From the NCBI RefSeq assembly GCF_018343535.1, contig NZ_JAGYPF010000004.1, positions 703,666 to 767,665 of the forward strand: DNA of 64,000 bases, given 5' to 3'. The number at the start of each line of letters is the position of its first letter. Positions within the stretch are counted from its first letter, which is position 1. The translations under genes and the position numbers were made by a program. The notes under the pieces were generated by a model. It had not been told where the DNA came from and did not search any database. It saw only the letters and a program-made list of their open reading frames with translations. This document shows positions 16,666-24,992 of this stretch, in pieces. Source of the stretch: Neobacillus rhizophilus. Lineage in GTDB: Bacteria; Bacillota; Bacilli; Bacillales; Cytobacillaceae.

Positions 16666-16999
16666 TAAGATTCTCCTTCAATAAAGTTCTTTACGCCTAT
16701 TTTGTGATTATTAATCTGGTGAAATTCATGTGAGAAAAAGTTCTTCATCTTGAATAAAGTTTTCGTTTGGAAATTTAAAACAAAAATAATAAAAAAAGAT
16801 ATGAGTAAATGAGGGGGCTTAGCGGAAGATTGTGAAGAAAATATACTTAAAAGGGTGCAAGAGTTAAAGATCTAGACAGTCATTTTGGCAGCTTTTCTTG
16901 TTTCACTAACGGGAGGTAAGTGTTAGTTAGAGGTTAGGATAAGGAAATAAATTTGTGGAAAACTATGGTGAACAATTTGTTTTAAATTAAGGTGGCTTT
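16666..16999. other. Intergenic, nothing recognised
   Basis: AT-rich gap between divergent units. No frame, repeat or clear hairpin seen. Confidence 0.45.
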
Positions 17000-17306
17000 A
17001 CATGAACAACTATACAAAAAATACACAGTAGGTTATATCCAAGCCTTAAAAGGCCATTCAAATGCTTGTCCAGTCGGGGTAGCAACAACCGGATCCCGAT
17101 TTACAAAAGGCTCTTGTAATGGATGAGAAAAAGGATCGTACGGCCAATATTTAATTTATATGCGAAAAGGGCTGTTCCGTCTGGCTGCAGCAGCTGGATT
17201 AGATTCACCAGTGCATTTTAAACCTGAACATATCGTTTACAAAGACGAAAGAAATCATGTTTATTCATTAGAAGTAGTGTATCAATCCATTGTAAAGGGT
17301 GTTTAA
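17000..17306 (+). pseudogene. FMN-binding glutamate-synthase-like protein, C-terminal remnant
   Basis: Frame one gives GYIQALKGHSNACPVGVATT followed by GSRFTKG, the conserved block of glutamate synthase family proteins (normally CHxNxCPxGVATQDP). A one-base shift near 17113 is needed to continue as LVMDEKKDRTANI. After another disruption the last part reads YMRKGLFRLAAAAGLDSPVH and ends VVYQSIVKGV with a stop at 17304. It is a multiply frameshifted 3' end of a gene whose catalytic N-terminal part is missing. It ends 2 nt before the next gene, so the two were probably one operon. Confidence 0.78.
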
Positions 17307-17308
17307 TA

Positions 17309-18940
17309 GTGAAGGCAGCTGAATTATTAGTTAAGTGTTTAGAGAAAGAGGGCGTAGAATATATCTTTGGGATACCAGGTGAGGAAAATATCGATCTTAT
17401 GGATGCTCTACTGGATTCAACGATTAACTTTATCGTAACCCGACATGAAACGAGTGCTGCTTTTATGGCAGGGACCTACGGAAGGTTAACGGGAAAACCT
17501 GGTGTGTGCTTAGCAACATTAGGGCCAGGCGCAACAAACCTTTTAACAGGTGTCGCAAATGCCAACATGGATTTGAATCCAACTGTTGCAATAACAGGCC
17601 AAGCTAGTTTAGACCGGCAGCATAAAATTAGTCATCAATATTATGATTTAATTCATATCTATGAACCTGTAACAAAATGGAATGCACAAATAAAAAAGGG
17701 AGAAATCATACCTGAGGCAGTTCGTAAGGCATTTCAAGTATCGACTCAGGATAAACCAGGGGCTGTCCACATCGATCTCCCTAATGATGTTGCTGGAATG
17801 GAAGTTCAGGGAACTCCATTAAAGGGAACAGTCCATACTTTAACTGAAGCAGGGGATCAGGTAATTAAAGAGGCAGCCCAACTTATTGAACAAGCTGAGC
17901 ACCCTATCATTTTAGCTGGTAACGGAATAACGAGAGGAAATGCTGCTGAACAATTAAGGGCTCTAGTGGAAAAGGCCAATATTCCTGTCGTCCATACTTT
18001 CATGGGAAAAGGAGCTCTTCCCTGGACCCATGACTTAAGTTTATTTACAGCAGGCATTGGCGGGAATGATTACATTACTTGTGGATTTAATCACTCCGAT
18101 TTAATTATCGCGATTGGTTTTGATATTTCAGAATATGCTCCATCTAAATGGAATCCTAATGGTACCACCTCCATTTTACACATTGATACAGAAGAAGCAG
18201 AGACCGATCAAAATTATCCAGTAAAACTAAATGTAGTAGGAGATATCAAACGGAATTTAGATAAGATACATATGGTTCTTTCCCAAAAAGAAAGGAATAA
18301 TACATGGGTATTGAACGTTAGGAATAAGGCACTCGCTGAGCTGCAGCAATTTCGTGATGATACAAGCTTCCCGCTCAAACCTCAGAAAATTATTTCCGAT
18401 CTAAGAGCTGTTTTAAAAGAAGAGGATATTGTGGTTTCTGATGTGGGGGCACATAAAGTATGGATAGGGAGAATGTTCCATACCTATCAACCGAATACCT
18501 GTCTAATTTCTAATGGCTTGGCATCAATGGGGATCGCGGTCCCTGGAGCGATAGGAGCGAAACTTGCCCAGCCGAATCGAACCGTTGTCGCTGTTTGCGG
18601 GGATGGATCTTTTCAAATGACCGGCGCTGAGTTAGAAACAGCTAAACGGCTGAATCTCCCAATTATTGTTTTATTATGGAGAGATGAAGGGTATGGCTTA
18701 ATCGAATGGCATCAGATGAAAAAGTTTAACCGTCCTTCCCATATTAAATTTGGAAATCCTGACTTTGTGCAGCTGGCCTCGTCCTACGGATTTGAAGCAA
18801 TGCAAATTAAAAATGCAGAGGAACTTAAGCCTGCACTAGAAAAAGCCATTGCCATGAACAAACCAGTCTTTATTGATTGCCCAGTTGATTATAGTGAAAA
18901 CATGAAATTAACGGAGAAATTAAGTCATCTTCAATGCTAA
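17309..18940 (+). CDS. Thiamine-diphosphate enzyme, acetolactate-synthase-like
   Basis: 543 residues, full length for the family. The N-terminal pyrimidine-binding domain begins ELLVKCLEKEGVEYIFGIPG and contains the catalytic Glu in VTRHETSAAFMA and GVCLATLGPGATNLLTG. The C-terminal ThDP motif is VCGDGSFQMTGAELETAKRL ... NLPIIVLLWRDEGYGLIEW. It resembles AlsS-type catabolic acetolactate synthases without a regulatory subunit, but could decarboxylate another 2-oxo acid. The GTG start has AAGGGTG upstream. It is followed 16 nt later by an aldehyde dehydrogenase, which suggests that its product is, or leads to, an aldehyde. Confidence 0.85.
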   Translation: MKAAELLVKCLEKEGVEYIFGIPGEENIDLMDALLDSTINFIVTRHETSAAFMAGTYGRLTGKPGVCLATLGPGATNLLTGVANANMDLNPTVAITGQASLDRQHKISHQYYDLIHIYEPVTKWNAQIKKGEIIPEAVRKAFQVSTQDKPGAVHIDLPNDVAGMEVQGTPLKGTVHTLTEAGDQVIKEAAQLIEQAEHPIILAGNGITRGNAAEQLRALVEKANIPVVHTFMGKGALPWTHDLSLFTAGIGGNDYITCGFNHSDLIIAIGFDISEYAPSKWNPNGTTSILHIDTEEAETDQNYPVKLNVVGDIKRNLDKIHMVLSQKERNNTWVLNVRNKALAELQQFRDDTSFPLKPQKIISDLRAVLKEEDIVVSDVGAHKVWIGRMFHTYQPNTCLISNGLASMGIAVPGAIGAKLAQPNRTVVAVCGDGSFQMTGAELETAKRLNLPIIVLLWRDEGYGLIEWHQMKKFNRPSHIKFGNPDFVQLASSYGFEAMQIKNAEELKPALEKAIAMNKPVFIDCPVDYSENMKLTEKLSHLQC

Positions 18941-18956
18941 GAAAGGAAGGATCAAC

Positions 18957-20384
18957 ATGCGGCTCGGCTCGATTATCAATGGTCAAGAGAGAAATGAACC
19001 TAATCGGGAAACTCTTGAAGTAAAAAATCCCTACAACCAAGAAATTGTAGCGGAATTGGCTTTAGCGACAAAAACTGATCTGAATGAAGCAGTAGAAAAT
19101 GCCTTTGAAACTTTTCATTCTACGATGAAGACGATGCCTGCTTATCAACGGAGTGACATTTTGCGAAAAGCAGCCGACCTATTAGAGGAAAAGCAGGAAG
19201 ATTTTACAGACACAATTGTCCAAGAGGCTGGTAAACCAATCAAATATAGCAGAGATGAGATCAATCGTTCCGTTCAAGTCCTACGGTTTGCTTCTGAACT
19301 TGCCAAAAATATTACAGGAGAAGTCCTGCCAATGGATGCAGCCATTGGCGGCGAAAATCGAATGGGGCTTGTGAAACGAATCCCATTAGGTGTGGTGGGA
19401 GCCATCACACCCTTTAACTTTCCGCTGAATTTGTCATTGCATAAAATTGCACCAGCAATTGCTGCAGGTAATACGATTGTGTTCAAACCTGCCGAGAAAA
19501 CACCTGTGTCGGGTTATAAATTAGTCAAGTTATTTCAGGAAGCAGGCCTTCCGGATGGTGCTTTAAATTTGTTAATGGGAACGGGAGCGGTAGGGGCACC
19601 ACTTGTCACACATGAAAAAGTCCATAAAGTTTCGTTTACAGGAAGCTTAGCAGTCGGAAAGAAAATTCGTGAAACTGCCGGCTTTAAAAAAGTAACCCTT
19701 GAATTAGGCTCCAATTCCCCTAATATCATTTTCGAAGATGGAGACATAGAAACGGCTGTAAAAAGATTAGTGGTTGGAGCATTTTCTTTTTCAGGACAAG
19801 TTTGTATCCATGCTCAACGAATCTTTGTACAAAAAAATGTTTATCAGCCATTTTTGGAACAGTTCATTAAAGAAACTAGGGCTTTGAAAATTGGAGATCC
19901 AATGGTGGAAGCCACAGATATCGGGCCCATGATCACTGAGAAAGAAGCAGAGCGGGCTAAGCTTTGGATTGAAGACGCGGTCAAAAATGGTGCGAAAATA
20001 GAAGTGGGCGGTGAACAAAATGGGACCATTCTTTCTCCAACCATCATGACTGATGTCGATCGTAATATGAAAATCATCGCAGAAGAGGTTTTTGCTCCGA
20101 TTGTATCAGTTATTCCGTTTGATACAGAAGAGGAAGTTATCGGATATGCTAATGACTCCATTTACGGTTTGCAAGCTGGTGTTTTCACCCAGGATATTGA
20201 CCGGGCAATCCGGGTAGCAGACCAATTAGAAATAGGCGGTGTTTGGATTAACGATATTTCTACCTACCGGCAGGATAATATCCCTTACGGAGGTGTAAAA
20301 CAAAGTGGTATAGGCAGAGAAGGAATTAAATATGCTATAGAAGAAATGACGGAACTGAAATTTATTGGCATTAAATTAAAATAG
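18957..20384 (+). CDS. NAD(P)-dependent aldehyde dehydrogenase
   Basis: 475 residues. The active-site elements are present: FNFPLNLSLHKIAPAIAAGN (substrate/NAD pocket Asn), KPAEKTPVSG (coenzyme Lys), FTGSLAVGKKI, catalytic Glu in VTLELGSNSPNIIFED, and catalytic Cys in FSFSGQVCIHAQR. The C-terminal EVFAPIVSVIPFD and PYGGVKQSGIGREG are standard. It oxidises an aldehyde to the acid, or to the acyl form; the substrate is unknown. AGGAAGGAT lies before the ATG. It is co-transcribed with the ThDP enzyme and ends at a REP-like element and a terminator. Confidence 0.9.
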   Translation: MRLGSIINGQERNEPNRETLEVKNPYNQEIVAELALATKTDLNEAVENAFETFHSTMKTMPAYQRSDILRKAADLLEEKQEDFTDTIVQEAGKPIKYSRDEINRSVQVLRFASELAKNITGEVLPMDAAIGGENRMGLVKRIPLGVVGAITPFNFPLNLSLHKIAPAIAAGNTIVFKPAEKTPVSGYKLVKLFQEAGLPDGALNLLMGTGAVGAPLVTHEKVHKVSFTGSLAVGKKIRETAGFKKVTLELGSNSPNIIFEDGDIETAVKRLVVGAFSFSGQVCIHAQRIFVQKNVYQPFLEQFIKETRALKIGDPMVEATDIGPMITEKEAERAKLWIEDAVKNGAKIEVGGEQNGTILSPTIMTDVDRNMKIIAEEVFAPIVSVIPFDTEEEVIGYANDSIYGLQAGVFTQDIDRAIRVADQLEIGGVWINDISTYRQDNIPYGGVKQSGIGREGIKYAIEEMTELKFIGIKLK

Positions 20385-20387
20385 CAC

Positions 20388-20412
20388 CGTGGGGACGGTT
20401 CTCATGGCTCAT
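20388..20412. repeat. REP-like CCGT-GGGG-ACGG element, copy 2
   Basis: CCGTGGGGACGGTTCTCATG plus GCTCA, the same block as at 6248-6275, and also located just behind a gene end on the + strand. Confidence 0.55.
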
Positions 20413-20454
20413 AAATTGTATCCTTTTTGAAAGATATCACCTTGAAATGAGTCT

Positions 20455-20482
20455 GGACCTTCCCCAAGGTCCTAATTTTTTT
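20455..20482 (+). terminator. Terminator of the ThDP enzyme/ALDH operon
   Basis: GGACCTT (20455-20461), CCCC, AAGGTCC (20466-20472), then AATTTTTTT. Confidence 0.85.
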
Positions 20483-20601
20483 CAGTTGGATTGAGTTTTA
20501 TCGAAAGCAAACTTTTATTAAGACTTTCCGGTGTACTCAATAGGATAGGAGGGGATTAATTCAAAAATTAATAACAGGAATTAAAAAATACAAAAAACCA
20601 T

Positions 20602-20630
20602 TTGACAAGAAGTAAAAATCCTTGTATTTT
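20602..20630 (+). promoter_or_regulatory. Promoter of the T-box/phhA operon
   Basis: TTGACA (20602-20607), 17-nt spacer, TATTTT (20625-20630), placing the start of transcription about 10 nt before the T-box leader. Confidence 0.65.
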
Positions 20631-20639
20631 ATAAATACA

Positions 20640-20905
20640 CTTTAATACTTAAAAGCGTTTTAGCGTTTAAGTGTGTTAGTAAAATTATATCAGCCTAGCA
20701 TTCTAGTAGTACCTTCTATCAGCAAATAGAGACTGGACAGGTGGTGAAAGTCCAGGTTAGAAGTCTTATGAAATACACATGCAACCAAAAAGGCTAATTC
20801 TTTTAAGTGGACCTGTTTGTGAAATTATGCGGGTCAAAAAGGGTGGTACCGCGGAGAGTTTCTTCGTCCCTTGTGGGGACGTGAGGACTCTCTTTTTTAT
20901 TTTTT
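20640..20905 (+). ncRNA. T-box riboswitch leader, probable tyrosine specifier (UAC)
   Basis: The conserved T-box AGGGTGGTACCGCG lies at 20840-20853. It is followed by the terminator GGAGAGT...GGACTCTC with a T6 run (20853-20898), so antitermination is by binding uncharged tRNA. The stem I apical region AGAGACTGGACAGGTGGTGA (about 20727-20746) is present. On the 3' side of the specifier loop the pattern is GAAA-TAC-A (20770-20777), matching the GAAA-specifier-A layout of well-known T-boxes such as glyQS; TAC is a tyrosine codon. Tyrosine starvation would thus switch on phenylalanine hydroxylase, which makes tyrosine. Confidence 0.88.
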
Positions 20906-20923
20906 AAAGGAGAGGAATAACAA

Positions 20924-22669
20924 ATGGAAAAAACATCAGCAAGAATTCCGAAGCACTTACAAAAATATGTTGTGAACCAGCAGTACGAAAAATATACAGC
21001 CATTGATCAGGCAGTTTGGCGTTATGTGATGAGGCAAAACCATTATTTTTTAAAAAATTCTGCCCATCCTGCATACACAGGGGGATTGAAATCCTCGGGT
21101 ATTTCAATAGAAAAAATACCGAATGTTCATGATATGAATGAAGCCCTATCACCATTCGGATGGAGAGCGTCCAATATTGACGGTTTCATTCCAGGTGTCG
21201 TATTCTTCGACTTTCAGGCAAATGGGATTCTACCGATCGCGTCAGATATTCGGAAGCTGGAGAACATCCAATATACCCCAGCTCCTGATATTATTCATGA
21301 AGCGGCAGGACATGCTCCCATACTGGTTGATGAGAAATTCTCGCAATATGTAAAATTATTTGGACACATTGGTTCAAAAGCCCTTGCCACAGGTGAAGAA
21401 CATGAATTATTTGAAGCGACAAGAGCTTATTCCAACTTGTTAGAATCAGGTACAGCGACAGAGGAAGAGATTGTGGCAGCAAAAGTCCTGTTTGAGGAAA
21501 AACAAGCTAGTGTTACCGGACTATCAGAGGCAGAAAAAATTTCAAGACTATACTGGTGGACGGTTGAATACGGTTTAATTGGAAGTATTGATGAACCTAA
21601 AATATACGGTGCGGGTTTGCTTTCTTCTGTGGCAGAAGGGAGAAGCAGTTTAACGGAGTCGGTTGAAAAAATCCCGTTTGATTTGCAACGAGTGATTGAA
21701 ACGGGCTTTGATATCACAAAACCCCAGCCGCAATTATTTGTATGTGAAAGCTTTGAGCAATTAATTGACGCAGTCAAGGAATTTGCAGAAACCATGGCAT
21801 TCAAAAAAGGTGGAACAGAAAGCTTGGAAAAGGCACTTCGGTCTAGGAATACTACCACCATGGAATTTGATTCCGGCCTTCAACTTACAGGAACTTTAAA
21901 CACTATTATAAAAGATGCGAAAGGTGAAGCGATTTATATTCGAACTGAAGGACCTTCCGCGTTAGCCTTTAATAATCAAGAACTTCCGGAGCACGGAAGG
22001 GTAAGACATGGTGAGGGCTTCGGTGCACCGATTGGAAAAATAAGGGCACTTTCTCAACCTCTAGATGAGATGACCGACGATGTACTGAAAATGAACGGAA
22101 TTGAAATTGGAAAAGAATGTGTCCTTAAATATGAAAGCGGAGTGACCGTGAGAGGTACTCCACAGAAATTCCTTCGAGTTAAGGACAAGCTCGTGGTGAT
22201 TTCCATCGAGAATTGTACGGTATCCCTCAACGAAGAAATCCTTTTTGCTTCAGATTGGGGCACGTTTGATTTAGCGGTTGGTGAGTCGATTACTTCTGTT
22301 TTCGCTGGTGCAGCAGATTCAGAACAGTTTTTCTGCGATTTGAATGAATTAGAGCAGAAGCCACTACAGTCTAAGGAAGAAACAGTTCTTGAAAAGCTAT
22401 ACAGTGAAGTAAGGGCATTAAGAGAAACAAGCATCGACAGAGACGTTATGCAACAAAGACTTAATCAAGTATTTGATAGGCTGTCAGTCGAGTTTCCACA
22501 AGATTGGCTGTTACGTCTAGAAATAATAGAACTCTTGGAACATCAAAATTTGTTACCATCATGGAAAACGATCTTGCTCCAACAGCTGAATGACATCAAA
22601 AAGCTTCATCCGGACTTCCCGGAAATGATAGAAAGAGGATTACTGTTAGCAAAAGAATTAAGAAAGTAG
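20924..22669 (+). CDS. phhA: Phenylalanine 4-monooxygenase, long form
   Basis: 581 residues, about twice the usual bacterial length. The catalytic domain (about 1-290) hydroxylates phenylalanine to tyrosine using Fe(II), O2 and a tetrahydropterin. Iron ligands are His125 and His130 in IIHEAAGHAP and Glu215 in WWTVEYGLIG. The extra C-terminal part (about 300-581) matches nothing I recognise; it has repeated short beta-like pieces (LTGTLNTIIKDAKGEAIYIR, VTVRGTPQKFLRVKDKLVVI) and a helical tail. AGGAGAGG lies before the ATG. It is controlled by the T-box in front and followed 37 nt later by folE, which starts pterin synthesis. No carbinolamine dehydratase gene is nearby. Confidence 0.92.
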   Translation: MEKTSARIPKHLQKYVVNQQYEKYTAIDQAVWRYVMRQNHYFLKNSAHPAYTGGLKSSGISIEKIPNVHDMNEALSPFGWRASNIDGFIPGVVFFDFQANGILPIASDIRKLENIQYTPAPDIIHEAAGHAPILVDEKFSQYVKLFGHIGSKALATGEEHELFEATRAYSNLLESGTATEEEIVAAKVLFEEKQASVTGLSEAEKISRLYWWTVEYGLIGSIDEPKIYGAGLLSSVAEGRSSLTESVEKIPFDLQRVIETGFDITKPQPQLFVCESFEQLIDAVKEFAETMAFKKGGTESLEKALRSRNTTTMEFDSGLQLTGTLNTIIKDAKGEAIYIRTEGPSALAFNNQELPEHGRVRHGEGFGAPIGKIRALSQPLDEMTDDVLKMNGIEIGKECVLKYESGVTVRGTPQKFLRVKDKLVVISIENCTVSLNEEILFASDWGTFDLAVGESITSVFAGAADSEQFFCDLNELEQKPLQSKEETVLEKLYSEVRALRETSIDRDVMQQRLNQVFDRLSVEFPQDWLLRLEIIELLEHQNLLPSWKTILLQQLNDIKKLHPDFPEMIERGLLLAKELRK

Positions 22670-22706
22670 AGGCTAGTTTTAAAAGTTTAGCAAGTGAGGA
22701 GAAAAT

Positions 22707-23345
22707 ATGTTTATAAAAGAGTTAGATATTATTTCTAAAAAATTTCCGGAAGTCTTTCAGGATGATTCGACTGGGATTGAACAAAAAACGTTTCAAATGG
22801 AAAAAATCATGCAGGCATTTAAAGACCTGATTGCATTATGCGGGGATGACCCTGAGCGGGATGGTCTTCAAGAAACGCCATATCGGGTGCTTAAAGCTTT
22901 TCTTGAATATACGGAAGGATTCCGTGAGGAGCCTAAAACCCATTTGGAGAAAACCTTTGATGTAAACCATAGGGAATTAATATTGGTTAAGGACATTGAA
23001 TTTCATTCTTTATGTGAGCACCATTTTGCCCCATTTTTTGGAGTGGCACATGTTGGTTATATTCCCGATGAAAAAATAACGGGTCTTTCCAAATTGGCAA
23101 GACTAGTTGAGGGATACTCGAAGAGATTTCAGGTACAGGAACGCCTGACGAACCAGATAGCTGAGGCAATAGAGGAGGTTCTTCGTCCAAAAGGAACGAT
23201 GGTGATCATTGAAGCCAAGCATATGTGTATGTGTGGAAGAGGGGTAAAGAAATCCAGTGCTTCTACAACGACATCCTCGGTTCGAGGGGTTTTTGCCCAT
23301 CAATCTGACGCAAGGGCTGAATTTTTATCACTTTTACAAAGATAA
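22707..23345 (+). CDS. folE: GTP cyclohydrolase I
   Basis: 212 residues. It converts GTP to 7,8-dihydroneopterin triphosphate, the first step to folate and pterins. Zinc ligands are visible: Cys/His in EFHSLCEHHFAPFFGVAHVG and Cys in KHMCMCGRGVKK. Substrate-binding KITGLSKLARLVEGYSKRFQ and QERLTNQIAEAI are intact. There is an N-terminal extension of about 30 residues before KIMQAFKDLIALCGDDPERDG. Its place right behind phhA and under the tyrosine T-box indicates a dedicated supply of pterin cofactor for the hydroxylase. A second, housekeeping copy elsewhere is likely but not visible. Confidence 0.95.
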   Translation: MFIKELDIISKKFPEVFQDDSTGIEQKTFQMEKIMQAFKDLIALCGDDPERDGLQETPYRVLKAFLEYTEGFREEPKTHLEKTFDVNHRELILVKDIEFHSLCEHHFAPFFGVAHVGYIPDEKITGLSKLARLVEGYSKRFQVQERLTNQIAEAIEEVLRPKGTMVIIEAKHMCMCGRGVKKSSASTTTSSVRGVFAHQSDARAEFLSLLQR

Positions 23346-23377
23346 AAGATTTTTTTGGTCCTGAAGCAATAAAAAGT

Positions 23378-23413
23378 GGGTATTTCTCCAAGAAGGAGAA
23401 ATGCCCTTTTTTA
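23378..23413 (+). terminator. Terminator of phhA-folE
   Basis: GGGTATTTCTCC (23378-23389), loop AAGAA, GGAGAAATGCCC (23395-23406), T6. Confidence 0.92.
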
Positions 23414-23610
23414 TTTGGATTTCCTCAACGTTGTAAAAAATACGTATTTGTGGCAGGACCCCTATAAGCAAAGGTAAGGAGGCTAGTAGACTCTCCCCCT
23501 GAACTTTACTCCTAATAAATAACAGACTATTGTACGATTTAAATGTTCCACGATATAATGGTGAGAGTTTTGTGCCTGAATAAATTTTTTTAAAAGCAGT
23601 GAGGTAGAGT

Positions 23611-24453
23611 ATGAAAAAAACAACCACAGACATCATTTTTATCATTATTGGTGCCTTTCTTTTTGCAATAGGTGTTAATGTATTTGTTATTCCGAACGAG
23701 CTTGGGGAAGGCGGGGTAACTGGTATCACAATTATTACCTACTATTTATTTGAGTGGTCACCAGGTTTAGTTAACTTAATTCTGAATACGTTTTTGTTAA
23801 TTATTGGTTATAAATTTTTGAATAAGGTAACAACGATTTATACCATTATTGCAGTGGTTTTTAATTCGCTTTTTCTTCATCTGACAGAGGGCTGGAATAT
23901 TGCTTCTGATGAATTGATGGTGAATGCCATTTTTGGAGGTATCATTATTGGGGCTGGGATTGGCTTAATTATTCGGGTTGGCGGAACAACAGCAGGTACT
24001 ACCATCTTAGCAAGGATTACACATAATTTTTTAGGATGGAGTATTAGCTATGGTCTATTGTTTTTTGATTTAATCGTTGCATTTTCATCTTATTTTATCA
24101 TTGGTGCAGAAAAGCTGATGCTGACAATTATTATGCTATATGTAGGAACGAAAGTGATGGAATTTGTAATCGAAGGTTTGAATCCGAAGAAGGCCATTAC
24201 GATTATTTCTGATAAACCGAATGACATTGCCAAACAGGTGACTACATCTATGGACAGAGGGGTAACCGTATACTCTGGTCATGGTTATTACACAAAAACC
24301 CCAAAGGAAATTCTTTATATTGTTATTAGTAAGCAAGAAGTAATAAAGTTGAAACGAATTGTTCAATCTACTGATCCGAATGCTTTCATCGCTATACACG
24401 ATGTTCGTGATGTGTTCGGAGAAGGATTTATTGATATTTCTAAAGCATTATAA
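23611..24453 (+). CDS. YitT-family membrane protein (DUF161/DUF2179)
   Basis: 280 residues. There are five to six hydrophobic segments in the first 180 residues, with the family's FVIPNELGEGGVTGITIITY near residues 30-49 and GGIIIGAGIGLIIRVGGTTA near 110-129. A soluble DUF2179 domain follows (KAITIISDKPNDIAKQVTTS ... GVTVYSGHGYYTKTPKEILY). The family is widespread in Bacillaceae, often as several paralogues, and is of uncertain function; transport has been proposed. Weak GAGGTAGAG site upstream. Single gene. Confidence 0.9.
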   Translation: MKKTTTDIIFIIIGAFLFAIGVNVFVIPNELGEGGVTGITIITYYLFEWSPGLVNLILNTFLLIIGYKFLNKVTTIYTIIAVVFNSLFLHLTEGWNIASDELMVNAIFGGIIIGAGIGLIIRVGGTTAGTTILARITHNFLGWSISYGLLFFDLIVAFSSYFIIGAEKLMLTIIMLYVGTKVMEFVIEGLNPKKAITIISDKPNDIAKQVTTSMDRGVTVYSGHGYYTKTPKEILYIVISKQEVIKLKRIVQSTDPNAFIAIHDVRDVFGEGFIDISKAL

Positions 24454-24676
24454 GAAGCTGATTTAAAAGAGTTTAAATTTGAAGTGTTGGTATTAGATAG
24501 ATATCTACCTGTTTTAATTACTAATCTACAGGTAAAGTTAGCCCCTTTTTAATGCCTTCTTTTTTTGACAATACTTTTGCAAAAAAGTTGTCTCGTGGAT
24601 GTAGATTACCTGAAGGTTTAACTGAAGTTATATAACACCATATATTAAAAATTTGGTTAATAATTGTTTATTTCAT
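24454..24676. other. Intergenic, nothing recognised
   Basis: AT-rich gap after the YitT gene; a short hairpin ATCTACCTG/CTACAGGTA at about 24502-24536 could be its terminator. Confidence 0.3.
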
Positions 24677-24833
24677 GAAAGGGCACAATTCTGCAGTAAA
24701 AATTGTGCTCTTTCTTTATGTATAGGGCAATTTTATTGAATAACTTCCTTTAATAAAACTGGATATTTATGTTAAAATACAAATGAGATTCTGAAGGGGT
24801 ACTTAAATCAACTCGCAGGTTAGTTGAAAAATC
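24677..24833. repeat. Composite dispersed repeat, copy A
   Basis: Starts with the hairpin GGGCACAATT-CTGCAGTAAA-AATTGTGCTC followed by TTTCTTTATG and the core TAGGGCAATTTTATTGAATAA. A second block GAGATTCTGAAGGGGTACTT, AAATCAACTCGCAGGTTAGT, TGAA (24787-24829) follows. The same order recurs at 26061-26190, so the two intergenic regions carry copies of one composite element. Confidence 0.55.
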
Positions 24834-24992
24834 AGAGTGTTTGGAATGAACATAGTAGAATGGTGAAAATTCCCACATTTTTAACTTCACTCGATTATAT
24901 ATTAGATAAGAAATCAATTGCTGAAGAAACGTCCGATTGGAAAAAATTGAAAACAAAATATTAATAGAATTTAACTTGAGGAGGCTATTAAA

